Assembly (NCBI RefSeq): GCF_000003815.2 | Contig: NC_049991.1 | Span: 18,694,611 to 18,756,610 of the forward strand | DNA: 62,000 nucleotides | Source of the DNA: Branchiostoma floridae | Taxonomy: Eukaryota > Chordata > Leptocardii > Amphioxiformes > Branchiostomatidae | Direction of reading: 5' to 3' | Shown: one piece after another, positions 52,701 to 62,000 of the stretch | Layout: each line of letters starts with the position of its first letter | Numbering within the stretch: the first letter of the stretch is position 1 | Made by a program: the position numbers and the translations under genes | The notes under the pieces: generated by a model | What the model was told of the DNA's origin: nothing | Seen by the model: only the letters and a program-made list of their open reading frames with translations | The model's database searches: none

Positions 52701-54845
52701 TCCCGGTATTTCTTGGCTAGTCCGAAGTCGATAATGTACACCAGGTTCCCCTTCTTCCCAAGACCCATCAGGAAGTTGTCCGGCTTCACGTCTCGATGGA
52801 TGAAGTTTTTGGAGTGGATGTATTCTATCCTACTTATCTGTGCAGCAGACAGACACGGAGGGAAAGAAGACATACACTGTAAATCAGCGTGCAAAATACC
52901 CACTTGCACATTGCAACCACTTTTTGCTTGGTGCAACTTACTTCTAAACTCAGGTTGCACAGGGTGCAACTTAGATTTTGAGCCTCAGAACTCGATTTTG
53001 TTGTCGATTTACTAGGAAGGAATAAATGTACCTAGTCAGCTCTGTTTCATATCAGCCAAACATGTATGTATTGTACCTTTTTTCAGAAATTAGTGAATTG
53101 TAGGTGGTGCAAACTTGAAATTCAGTTGTGCAACCTAGTTTTTGCCCCAGGTTGCACACTGTGCAACCTCACTCAGAAAAGTATTTTGTACCGTGTAAAT
53201 GCAGAAATATTCGCAGTGGTTTTAGGCTCACTGTTTTCACAATAAGCTCTTCACTGCGAAATTAAAGAAAGAAAAGACGCACACTGTCAACGCAGAAATA
53301 TTTGCAGTGGTTTTATGCTCACGGTTTTCACAGTAAGTTCTTTACTGCAAAATTACTTATCTGTGCAAACAAACAAGGAGAAAAAAGATATACACTGTAA
53401 ATGCAAAAACATTCGCAGTGGTTTTATGTTTTAAGGAATCTCATATTCCCAATCCCAAGCTTTCAAGAGAAGCGGACAGATTTGCAGTAACATTTTACAG
53501 ACTTTCTACTTCATCTTAGAAATAAGTCTGTCTCTATGCAACTAAATTCTTAGGCTAGGTGCACTGATCCAAAAATTTATCGACAACTTAGAAATCAACA
53601 ATCAAACCAGAAATGCATTGGTAGATGTCGCTTAATCTTACAAGTGGTTGAAAACCCACGGTTTTAGTTTCTTTGTAAAATTCAATTTTGCTACAGCAAG
53701 GTTATGAAGTTCTAGAAATTGAGTGTATCTTGTAAAAGCCAAAAGTCTAAAATGTTAAGGTTAGGAACATAAGTGCACCTATTTCTAAAAATGAACTTCT
53801 TCCATCACAATAAAAATACAGAACATGCAAGTAACACAAAAAGCTGACTTTGCAACCAACACAAAAAAAGCAGACTTTAAGAACTTTATACCATTCCTTA
53901 GGCCTTCCTCATGGTGACTGACCTACAACTACCATGATCATGTGATGAGTTACAGGTCAAAGGTGAGTACCCACCGATGCTGAGGAAGGCCATAGAACTG
54001 GTTCAAAACTCACAGGGTCTGCTTTTATGTGTTGGTATATTATTGGCCAACACAGATGAACACGAAAAGCATCTGTGTGTCGTCAGGCTGACGAGTTTGT
54101 ATTGTTAGGAGTGAAACAACAACAAAAACAACAACAATAACAGGTAAACAAAAACAATGCGAGTGATGAGGTGGCGTACATGGCGACGTAGCTTGGGAGA
54201 CGCAGAGGAGGAGGGCGACAGAGAATCGAATCAAAAACCGGCCGTCAGCGCCTGACCAGGCCAGACCAGTGGTCACGGGGTAATCTCCAAGCAGATCCTA
54301 TGGTAGCATAAGATAGTATCAAAAGCTGGCAGAAGAGTGAAGCCGGCCTAGGAGTGTGTTCTGCTACAAGGCAAATGTACACTTCTTGGCTGACGACACT
54401 CCTTGGCCAGTTTGGTACCATCTTTTATGCCATTGTAGGATCTGCTTGGAGATCAGTCACGGGGACCAGAGGTGCATGCTTACCAGTTGGTCTGCCAGGA
54501 GTAGGACAGTCTTGAGGGTGAACTTGCGCGAGCAGAAGTTGAAAAGGTCTTCCAAGCTAGGCCCCAGTAGCTCCATCACCATAACATTGTAGTCCCCTTC
54601 CGCCCCACACCATTTGATTGTAGGAATCCCGACTGGTGTGCAAAAAGGGAAAAAGGAAAAAAAATAGAGTCACAATTTTTAGCCATGCAGCCTTACCAAT
54701 TGGTCTGCTAAGAGAAGGACTGTCTTGAGCGTGAACTTCCGAGAGCAGAAGTTGAAAAGATCCTCGAGGCTCGGACCGAGCAGCTCCATGACCATGACAT
54801 TGTAGTCGCCTTCCACACCGCACCATTTGATTGTAGGAATCCCCA
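43788..54845 (-). CDS. CSNK1D: Casein kinase 1 delta/epsilon-type Ser/Thr kinase, 5'-partial, with two alternative exon pairs
   Basis: Minus-strand exons in gene order: 54697-54845 or 54484-54632 (alternatives), 52609-52837, 51773-51943, 50372-50520 or 49685-49833 (alternatives), 47987-48164, 46045-46233, 43788-43873. One exon from each pair gives 382 residues plus TAG in an unbroken frame. Visible parts are [25 protein letters not shown] (hinge), [11 protein letters not shown] (catalytic loop), [11 protein letters not shown], the CK1 substrate region around [46 protein letters not shown] and FDWNMLKF. The tail has SPRPLSR then [10 protein letters not shown], which marks the delta/epsilon class. 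CK1 delta/epsilon acts in circadian PER phosphorylation, Wnt signalling and vesicle traffic. The Gly-loop and catalytic Lys exons lie beyond the window. The last exon ([11 protein letters not shown]...SSRHIKK) is placed by phase and splice site only. A single delta/epsilon ortholog is likely. Confidence 0.93.
45370..45543. repeat. 58-bp minisatellite, three units
   Basis: Units start at 45370, 45428 and 45486 ('gactggccaagacctccttt', 'agtcaagttttggaagagtt'). Both strands stay open through it, so the ORFs here are not evidence of a gene. Confidence 0.9.
47563..47880. repeat. Dispersed 0.4-kb repeat, copy 2
   Basis: Same family as 39430-39815. It contains the palindromic micro-insertion at 47679-47697 that copy 1 lacks. 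Confidence 0.75.
47679..47697. mobile_element. Palindromic micro-insertion with flanking direct repeats, site 2
   Basis: AAGGAGGTT-A-AACCTCCTT, flanked by ggtccctac on both sides (47670-47678 and 47698-47706). Same palindrome core as 33066-33088, inside a different dispersed repeat. Confidence 0.8.
48310..48455. repeat. 'ggatctgcttggagat' foldback family, copy 2
   Basis: Contains 'gcataagataggatcaaagc', 'tggccaaggagtatagt' and ends 'aatctgcttggagacta'. Confidence 0.6.
49685..49833 (-). other. CK1 alternative exon 6b (canonical copy)
   Basis: 149-nt exon 538 nt downstream of 6a. It encodes the usual [15 protein letters not shown] and FDWNMLKF ending seen across CK1 delta/epsilon. Acceptor ctcgtttcag, donor gtaagt. 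Same phase and length as 6a, so they must be mutually exclusive to keep frame. Confidence 0.9.
50372..50520 (-). other. CK1 alternative exon 6a (divergent copy)
   Basis: 149-nt exon, phase 1 to 0, acceptor tctctcttgcag, donor gtaagt. It encodes [20 protein letters not shown] and ends FDWNLYHL. It differs at eight residues from 6b, four of them in the last five residues that close the kinase domain. The frame is intact, and conserved [13 protein letters not shown] is retained. Confidence 0.88.
50788..51130. mobile_element. 'cagggttggacaagt' MITE in a CK1 intron
   Basis: About 340 bp with ends cagggttggacaagt and acaagtcaaaccctg, which are imperfect inverted repeats. It has repeated 'cttgcccgat', 'gggcaagt' words and no coding capacity. 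Confidence 0.65.
52580..52600. repeat. (ATC)n microsatellite
   Basis: Seven 'atc' units 9 bp from the donor of CK1 exon 52609-52837. Confidence 0.9.
52880..53165. repeat. Foldback repeat rich in 'gtgcaac'
   Basis: 'caggttgcacagggtgcaac' near 52950 and 'caggttgcacactgtgcaac' near 53150 are repeated and palindromic. Directly upstream, in gene sense, of CK1 exon 52609-52837. Confidence 0.55.
53190..53430. repeat. Three tandem pieces of the 'gtaaatgcagaaatattcgc' repeat
   Basis: 'actgtaaatgcagaaatatt', then 'cgcagtggttttaggctcac', recur near 53195, 53283 and 53394 in a CK1 intron. Confidence 0.7.
54272..54457. repeat. 'ggatctgcttggagat' foldback family, copy 3
   Basis: Starts 'ggtaatctccaagcagatcc' and ends 'ggatctgcttggagatca'. 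It abuts CK1 exon 3b's donor side, 27 bp away. Confidence 0.75.
54484..54632 (-). other. CK1 alternative exon 3b (proximal copy)
   Basis: 149-nt exon with a pyrimidine-rich acceptor (tttttgcacaccag) and donor gtaagc. It has the Ala of the vertebrate kinase (CGAEGDYN). Only 64 nt separate it from copy 3a, too short for a normal intron. Using both would shift the frame (298 nt), so one or the other must be chosen. Confidence 0.88.
54697..54845 (-). other. CK1 alternative exon 3a (distal copy)
   Basis: 149-nt exon, phase 1 to 0, acceptor ccgaacag, donor gtaagg. It encodes [15 protein letters not shown] through LLLADQL, the end of the N-lobe and the hinge. It differs from the partner copy by one residue (Val for Ala in CG-x-EGDYN). 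Acceptor, donor and reading frame are intact. Confidence 0.88.
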
Positions 54846-55161
54846 CTGTTCGGAGAAAATAAAACATTATGCTGGAAAACACACACACATATACACACGG
54901 GGGAACGGGATGGACACTAGAAGTTCCTAGTAGGAGGGAAAACATGTCATAGGTTTGTCATAGACACAGATCAAGTTTAAACAAGTGGACAATGCACTCA
55001 GTCAGAGTATGCACACATCTACTGTCAACTTTGCTTCTTTTTGATGGATCAACATTATTATTTCTATAGCGGAGTCCTTGTGAATGCTGGCATTAAGTGA
55101 ACTGTAAAAAAAATCTGTAAGTATTTTACCCAGAACTTCATTCGTCATCTAGGTTACAAAG

Positions 55162-55494
55162 CAGGGCTTTAGCCAGCGTCCGTTTTTCCGTCAATTGACG
55201 GAAATTTGCTGCGTGTGACGGAAAAATTTTAAAACCAATCCGTCAACCTTGATGGACAAAAATCCTTGGTTGAAGCTACAGGCGGCTTGGGGGACGCCGT
55301 AAAAGCTATACACTGTTTGTTTTGCTATTATCATTATTGTTGACGAAGTGTGTCGGCGCCCTTTCGCATACGATAATCTCATTAAAAACCCGTTTTTCAA
55401 GGTCTCAGTTCAGTCTTTCTAACTCCTGGAATAGTGTTTTCGCGACATTGGGAATTGGCTGACGGAAAAAAAATTCAAGCTGGCTAGAGCCCTG
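55162..55494. mobile_element. hAT-like MITE with perfect 8-bp target duplication
   Basis: 333 bp with ends cagggctttagccagc and gctggctagagccctg, flanked on both sides by TTACAAAG (55154-55161, 55495-55502). An 8-bp target site and CAGGG-type ends are typical of hAT elements. No coding capacity. Confidence 0.88.
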
Positions 55495-56036
55495 TTACAA
55501 AGCCACCATGAACCTAAACATGTCAGGGAACAGTCAAGTCAACCTGTACAAGTGACCACCTCTGAGTAAGGACCACCTGACCTGGTCCCTTAAGATAATT
55601 TTCAACAAAGATACAAGCATAAGAATCCTGTCTATAAAACAGTAAACACCTGTCTATATAATGTTTTTTGGGGGGCAGTTTTTAATGTTAATACAAGTTC
55701 TAAACCTATTCCCAACAAGTTTTCTGGCTGTTTCTGTCTACAATGCAGCAAACATTGTGATCTTCTTGGACAGTTTTGACTGTCTACAAGATCTAATCCT
55801 GTTTCCAACAGGTTTTCTAACTGTTTCAGTGTTTCTGTCTACAGCACAGCAAACAGACCAACGTCAACACCAGCCGCCTTGTTTTCACTCAACACGAGCC
55901 GCCTCTGGAGACAGACTGAAACTTCTGGCGTTTCCTGTTTTGACCAGGGGTTACACTTGTCTACCTTCTCTTCAACAAAAGTTGCAATAACTGGGAAACA
56001 GATGTCACAAGACAATAGACATTAGTAAACACAATC

Positions 56037-56240
56037 TTGCACTACTTGTGCCTCCACACTGACAGCCTTTCAGCTCAACACTCACAATCACTATACTGTT
56101 CAATTACCGTTCTCAATATGCCGTTCTCAGCAAGTTTCTTTCCCTGGACTGCCAAACTATGGAACTCTCTTTTTACGACAACTGTTTCCCTCCTGTCTAC
56201 AGCCTTCAAAACCAATGTCCACTGCTGTCTCCTTGTATAA
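56037..56240 (+). pseudogene. LINE reverse-transcriptase C-terminal remnant
   Basis: A 67-residue open stretch contains SFFPWTAKLWNSL followed by LLSTAFKTNVH, closely resembling the conserved end of non-LTR retrotransposon ORF2 proteins (SFFPRT..LWNSLP then FK). No reverse-transcriptase core lies upstream; truncation probably removed it. Confidence 0.55.
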
Positions 56241-57610
56241 TTATTTCCAACTTCTTAGCTCATTGCCTTGAAGTGGTCTTATAACCTTGCTTTGAACAAG
56301 TTACCATTATCCTAAAATGGCTAAATGGAATTCTAGTTAGACTTAGAAGTTAGAGGACTAATATACTACCAATTTTTACCCATAGCCTCAAATCGTTGAC
56401 TGCACAATTTTGTTTGGTATCATCAGAACTGCAGTGATTGGTAGGGGTTGGGTTGCCTCTGCCACATTTTCTATAGGTCAGGCACTGGTGGGCACAAATG
56501 TCATGTCAGATATTGATATCTGTAAAGCCTGTTGTAACATTAGCTGGTGTGAGGAGTGGGCAGACATGACCTTTCTATAATCCACACACACAGGGGCTGA
56601 ACAAGATGTTCTAAAATGCAACAAAATTTACTTGCCCAAACCAACTTTTCACTAGCCCAAAATGTACACAATATTTTTTCAAGTACGTATTTTCACTTCC
56701 AGCAATGGAATTCTCTTATCATTGGCTCTATTTGTAAATTATAGCAAATTGGCACTAGGATAATGTTTTTGTCACCTGAGAAATCAAACATTTTTCACAA
56801 GATATTATCTGAAAAATTGAATCAAGACAATATCATAAGTTGGTACTTCGAAATCCTGAATACTTTATGGTCAAAACCTAACAAGAGATTATTTCCACAC
56901 CAGCTGTTGTAATATACATAAATAGATCTATACTTGGCAATAATTACATCATAACAGGTTTTAAGTTTCTTTTTCTGGCCTTTAATTATTGGCCGATTCC
57001 CAAATTTCTTCCTATGTAATCACAAGCCACGCTGGTTGCCATGACAACTGGGTACACGCACTGTTGCCATGGCAACAGCCCGTTTAAATTTTCTGAGTCC
57101 GCCTGTGACGTCAGAACAGTAGATTGTTATAAAAAAAAGAAAACGAGGCCAACGCTCCGTCGTCTAGAGCAGACAATTAGATTTCAACCCTCGAACACAA
57201 TCACTCGTCATAATTCTGTGGGAATAATACAATTTTGAACCGAAGTGTCTGAGATATGAGCTATTCTATGGTGAACTTTCCGTTCAACGTTTTTCTTGAA
57301 GAAGAAGAATATTTAAATCAAAGATTGACCTATTTTATAATGCATTTTTATGCTATATCTAACCTGGAGTTTTTCCCAGGTACATTAAGGCATAAGATGT
57401 TGACACTGGCAACTTGCCAACCTGACGTCAGAGCTAGGGTTCAAAATCCCACTGGCAAACTCTCAAAGTTGTATCATTTCATGTAACATGTGATATGCAA
57501 TATGCAACAAACATCTAGAATCTTATCCTTATGGCTTTAAGGTTTTAAAATATAATGCTACGTTGGTGAAAAGTCTACTCCTTGTGTAGAACACCTTGTG
57601 TGGCGTTAGT

Positions 57611-57740
57611 GCGGCGTAACTGGTACTAGTGGTAGAGCGTTTGGCTTGGAATCGAAAGGTTCCGAGTTTGATACCCACCATACCCCGACGTTGTGCCCTT
57701 GGGAAAGGCACTTTACACGACTTTCCCCAACGGTGGAGTG
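57611..57740 (+). mobile_element. tRNA-derived SINE-like element
   Basis: The head 'actagtggtagagcgtttgg' with B-box-like 'ggttccgagtttgatacc' resembles a degenerate tRNA. The body 'cttgggaaaggcactttaca' is shared with 18721-18860. It is too degenerate to be a working tRNA gene. Confidence 0.6.
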
Positions 57741-58442
57741 ACGCCCGCCAAGCCTCTTCGGCTAATCTGTCTAATTGTGTGCCAAAAACACAATACGGAT
57801 TTGGTGCGCAAACGTCCACATTGGTCTCCCATCAAGAACAGATATTTTTTTGTTTTTCCTTGTGTAAAACATGAGCCACTCACAAGGAAATGGCATACAT
57901 AAACAAGCTGCTTGGACCAATCAATCTGCAAAATGTTCAAATCAATATTATTTATGTGTTAAACTAAAACCACACACGGGTGATTCAACACAGGGTAATA
58001 TATAACACAAGCTTTCCTTAGAAAGACAACATCAGCTTGCACGAAATAGGGGTTGTATGACAAGATATTGATCCTACAGCTGGATCTAATGATCAACAAC
58101 AATTGTTGGAGGAGAAATCCGTTTCTTAACCATTTATCACCAAAAGGCAACACCAAAATATCTCATTGGATCTCACTAAAATGTAAAATGTTTATCATCT
58201 AGCTATATATAAGTCAAACTGAAAACACAGTAGTCTGTAAGGTAAACTTTAATCTAGAGTCAGTTCCTTAGAGTTAAACAGTGTGTACCAAACTACAGAT
58301 GTTCACTCCAGAGACTTAGTTTTGATTTTGATTTCTTCTAATTCTTTTATTTCTTTAGAGTAAAAAAAAAAATTCACGGGTCTTAGTGGCAAGTGTGTAG
58401 GTGTTGACACACTGGCAGCACCAAATCCATAGGTGTTTTGGG

Positions 58443-58525
58443 GGGCAGGGGGCATGGCGAGTATCGATCTCAGGACCTACTGATTCTGATTCCAACGCTC
58501 TAGCCGTTGCGCCACACAGACACCC
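58443..58525 (-). mobile_element. tRNA-like SINE fragment
   Basis: On the minus strand, 'gtggcgcaacggctagagcg' followed by 'cctgagatcgatactcgcc' has A-box- and B-box-like sequence. It lacks a credible acceptor stem, so it is a SINE head rather than a tRNA gene. Confidence 0.5.
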
Positions 58526-61114
58526 TTTAAGTTTTAAGTAATAAGAGAACCAACAAATAAATTTGGTATGGCCTACACAACTGTGCCTCGGGCCAAACCA
58601 AGCACCCAGTACCAGGAAATGACCACTATTTTAGGTAAGGGGTGAGTCAGGATACAGGGGAAAGGGTATTATTAACTGGGGGAGTACCGTTACATGACCC
58701 TATCCATCATCCAGACTGATGGGGACATCATTAGCAACTCAGAAGGGCTCACCGCCTCCCAGCTGCAGGGAGGCGGACAGGGATTAGCGCCTTGAGGAGC
58801 TAGGTTATTCACCCATACACCCATACAAACACAAAGCAAACTGTAAAGTATCAAAAAGCGACCACCCAAAGCCAAACGACCCGTAACCACGTCCAGAGCC
58901 TTCAACCACTTAAAGTTGGACGTCAATACGAAGAAGAAGATGAGATGCCCCCCTCCCCATCCTTATTCACCTTCAGGAATTACTGGGAATATTGAAATGT
59001 TTGTGTTGGTTTTAATTCTTATCAATTTATGACTTTCGTATTCACTTCTGCATGATACCACATATATGTGTCCCCCTCCCCTCCCAATTTTTTATTGACC
59101 TCTGGAAGTAGCTATCCATGTTAGAACAGTTCATTCACTCATCACCTTGTCACTGTTCAACAATATTGTTTCAAACCAAAACTTACAACACACATAAACA
59201 TCACCCCTCTTTTAGTCCCCTCTAGCCTAAATAAATTTTCAGAATATCAACAAGAGCACAAATGCTGTGATCTAGAAGTGTAGCATTAGCAATCTCAAGA
59301 CCTGTGACCAGGCTTAACCATTTGGACCTCAGAATGCAAAGTTTTAACTTAAAATTCTCAAAACTCTGTACCAATGGAAGGTGAATGCCCCCGGACCCCC
59401 TACAGTAGTCATGCCACTTACTGCGACTCACCAAGAAATCTGGACCCTATAATAAAATCCTAGCTAAAAGCTTGCCTATAAGCTGTCCTATAATTTTACA
59501 GCCTGGAGAGTCGTTCTAACGTCATCGGTGCACTTCTCGTGATAATCCTACCATAATTCAGCCCAACAGAGTAGCTGGTGTTTTCACAAAAATAGCTGCA
59601 CGCAGTCAATCATGATTTGGTAATGAGGTGACTGGAGTACCTACATGACGCAGACAGGTGAAAACTATACAGAACATTTGCGTCAATGTTCAAAGCAATT
59701 TTCCAGCTATGTTTTGCAAATAGTAAATAAAACATAACTGCAAATTCATGCCAGAAGGCTGATTGCAAGTATACATTAGAATAATGACAAAAATAATCAT
59801 CTAAGGTATAGAATATGGTAGTACAATAAATGTAAAGCAAAATGGAAATTGTCATCTAGCTACTATTACTAATCTAAAATGGTATTGGGTTTGATTTGGT
59901 CAGCTTTCCAACAGTAAAACGGTCAGCATTTCAACAATTTTCAAATTCAAATCTGCATCTAAACAGTCATAATTTCGACCCAAGAGTATACTTCAAGGCA
60001 AATTAATTTATGAGCATGTTTCAACACCTGGCTACCCGAAAGAGGGCTTGGCAAGATGTATTTCAGCTACAAGTGTATCATCACTTCATTTATCAACACA
60101 CTCGGAGCCAAAACACACAGCAAGTGTGCCAGACTTGTAACACAAGTGTTTGTAACACTGTGTAGCGAATAAGCAGCGCATGTGTATCATGTGGCTATTT
60201 TAGGGGGAGGAATGCCACACGAGACACATGTACACATGCTCTGATCTGTCGTACCAGGGATCACAACAAAAAACACTGGAGTCCTGTTGTACCCATAGGG
60301 TGGGTTTTATATGTGGTACTGTATTTGTTAGCGTTACTACACAATGAGTTAAGTAATCAGTTTGTAACACTAAATATCACTTATCAGTACATCATTTAAA
60401 ATCATGAGGAAATCATTCTCCGTTCTCAGAAATGTTCGTATTCGTTACCAATTTCTCTGGTACTAAACAATCCAAGAAATTCTTCAACATGACAGAGAAA
60501 ATGCTATTAAAAATATTCCCAGAGACAAAATTGATCATCAAAACATTTAAGATATTTTATCAATCAATATTCAAATGGTTTGCTGTTCATCAAAATCATT
60601 ACCGATTACAGCTGAGTATGAGTTATACAACATACCAGTGCATTGTTTTACAATAATTTTGAACAAAAACTGATTTATACATAGTACTCCGAATCAATCT
60701 TCTGATTGTAGACATACATTTTTCAGTAATATGGCCCATCTACTTCCCACTGGGACTGTCTGTGTAGCAATTTTGTCATAATCAGTGTTCTAATAACAAG
60801 GTTCGTCGCCCAAATTTGGTCCCACTCCAAAGCCAGTCCACATCCTACATGACCATCAAATGATATCTCTAGCGGTCATACCAAAGACTAAACGACATGG
60901 TACATACTTCTTTCTTTGCAAAGAGGAAGAGTATGGAAGGGAAACATGCTTCACTACTGGTGGACCGGCCCCATGCTGTAGTGACTTGTATATGTGTGAC
61001 CCCAGGGCTTAAAAACGGAGATGGGTGCAGGGCCTACGCATCACAATGTGATATATGGCAACTTAAGCTTAGCTTTAGCTAGCGGTCTACATGTATTTTC
61101 ATTGTCATCCCTAT

Positions 61115-61519
61115 GTTAGGTATCGTTTCTTCTTGTTGGATCGGTCCATAAAAAATGGACCTGAAAAAAAATCAGTGGACCACATTTTGGACCTATCAGA
61201 AAATGTACGTTGTATGTTTTGGGACTTACACGTCCAACAAAATAAAAAGGAGAGGAGAATTGATAGTCATTTTTTCCAAGTTTCTTCAGTCAAAGTTATA
61301 GCTAACTTGTTATTTACACGAAGATAGGATCTTAAAACACTAGTGGATGTCTGATACTTCACCAAACAGATTCCTCTGTAGTGAAATGGACCATTGTTTT
61401 GAATATAGCCCATTCACAAGATTTCGCAGATAATCACATCCAGGTTCAGATCCTGACCTGTACCTGATCCTCTGGACCTGTAAGTGTACCTGAATTTTTT
61501 GTACCGGTACCCACCCCTA
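61115..61519. mobile_element. Inverted second copy of the 21188-21613 MITE
   Basis: The same sequence reversed, with 'cggtacccacccctac' at the right end, 'cagaggatc'/'gatcctctg' and 'aacaatggtccattt'/'aaatggaccattgtt' blocks. The left end is eroded. Confidence 0.6.
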
Positions 61520-61744
61520 CTAGTCATCCCCCCTCCCTCCATACAAATGAAACATGACAACCATATATAGTGAAGATCCACCCGCATATTAAGTACATGA
61601 CATCACGGCGGGATATATGCTAATGACCAGTCATGTGCAATGACCCAGATAACACTAATAAATGGGTTGTCAGAACAACCAGGGCTCGAATCCATGACTT
61701 CATCTATCATCTTGTCAACTCTGGACAAGTTCTCTTCCTTGACT

Positions 61745-61940
61745 CTTGGTAATCTCCAAGCAGATCCTACAATGGCATAAGATAGTACCTAACTGGCCAA
61801 GGAGTGTAGTCAGCCAAGAGGTGTACATTTGCCATGTAGCCTCGGTAGCGAAACACACTCCTATGCCGGCTTCACTCCTCTGCCAGCTGTTGATACTAAT
61901 TCATACTACCGTAGGATCTGCCTGGAGATTAGACTCTTCG
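61745..61940. repeat. 'ggatctgcttggagat' foldback family, copy 4
   Basis: Starts 'ttggtaatctccaagcagat' and ends 'aggatctgcctggagattag'. Confidence 0.75.
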
Positions 61941-62000
61941 GCCCAGCCAACATTCCAGGATCCAAACAATGAAAGCTCTAGAACAATAAACTTGACAAGA

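Larger units (their letters stand above)
55000..62000. other. Probable 5' intron or upstream region of the CK1 gene
   Basis: No exon matching the CK1 Gly-rich loop or catalytic Lys was found on the minus strand. Apart from the MITE at 55162, the LINE remnant, SINE pieces and the two dispersed repeats near 61-62 kb, I see only AT-rich unique sequence. Confidence 0.5.

Noticed and set aside
57611-57740. Functional tRNA gene
   Set aside because: Internal box-like sequence is present but acceptor and anticodon stems do not pair properly; it is a SINE head.
55000-62000. Missing CK1 N-terminal exons
   Set aside because: I looked on the minus strand for the Gly-rich loop (GSGSFGDIYLG-type) and the catalytic Lys exon and did not find them.

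Overview
The window is animal nuclear DNA. Its protein genes are split by phase-matched GT-AG introns, and the introns are full of short inverted-repeat elements, MITE-like transposons, microsatellites and tRNA-derived SINE-like pieces. Gene content (a polycystin-1-like protein, mitoribosomal uS7m, RSAD1, a CK1 delta/epsilon kinase), intron positions, and dispersed repeats such as the 'gctggtgtgttacgcc' family fit an invertebrate deuterostome. A lancelet (Branchiostoma) is my best guess; this is inference from sequence style, not a database result.

Layout. (1) 700-16769, plus strand: the 3' two thirds of a polycystin-1-like gene. 25 exons join in one unbroken frame (2007 residues visible): FN3, Thr-rich linkers, GAIN/GPS, TM1, PLAT, TM2-6, polycystin domain, TM7-11 with pore loop, coiled coil. 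The last exon splices in frame into a Ulp1/C48-type cysteine peptidase domain, with a PHD-finger remnant behind a stop codon. A decayed partial tandem copy of that tail lies at 17985-18275. (2) 18.6-22.2 kb: intergenic, degenerate tandem repeats, two perfect palindromes, one MITE. (3) 22467-27396, minus strand: complete MRPS7 (6 exons, 232 aa) with several partial exon duplications and an intronic minisatellite grown from a splice-acceptor-like unit. (4) 27.4-31.1 kb: upstream region between MRPS7 and RSAD1, with a YY1-like site. (5) 31121-40285, plus strand: complete RSAD1 (14 exons, 462 aa), a HemW-like radical-SAM protein, with a perfect in-frame 138-bp tandem duplication over the exon 10 acceptor. 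(6) 43788-54845, minus strand: casein kinase 1 delta/epsilon from the middle of the N-lobe to the stop. Two of its exons exist as tandem alternatives, each 149 nt. The N-terminal exons must lie beyond position 62000. (7) 55-62 kb: intron or upstream sequence of the kinase with an hAT-like MITE, a LINE remnant and SINE pieces.

The genes do not form a functional cluster. MRPS7 (mitoribosome) and RSAD1 (probable mitochondrial heme handling) are head-to-head across 3.7 kb and both are mitochondrial by family. RSAD1 and CK1 converge tail-to-tail with opposing AATAAA signals about 25 bp apart. The recurring theme is local tandem duplication that captures splice sites: functional-looking exon pairs in CK1, a frame-preserving acceptor duplication in RSAD1, partial dead exon copies in MRPS7, and a copied tail exon behind the polycystin gene.
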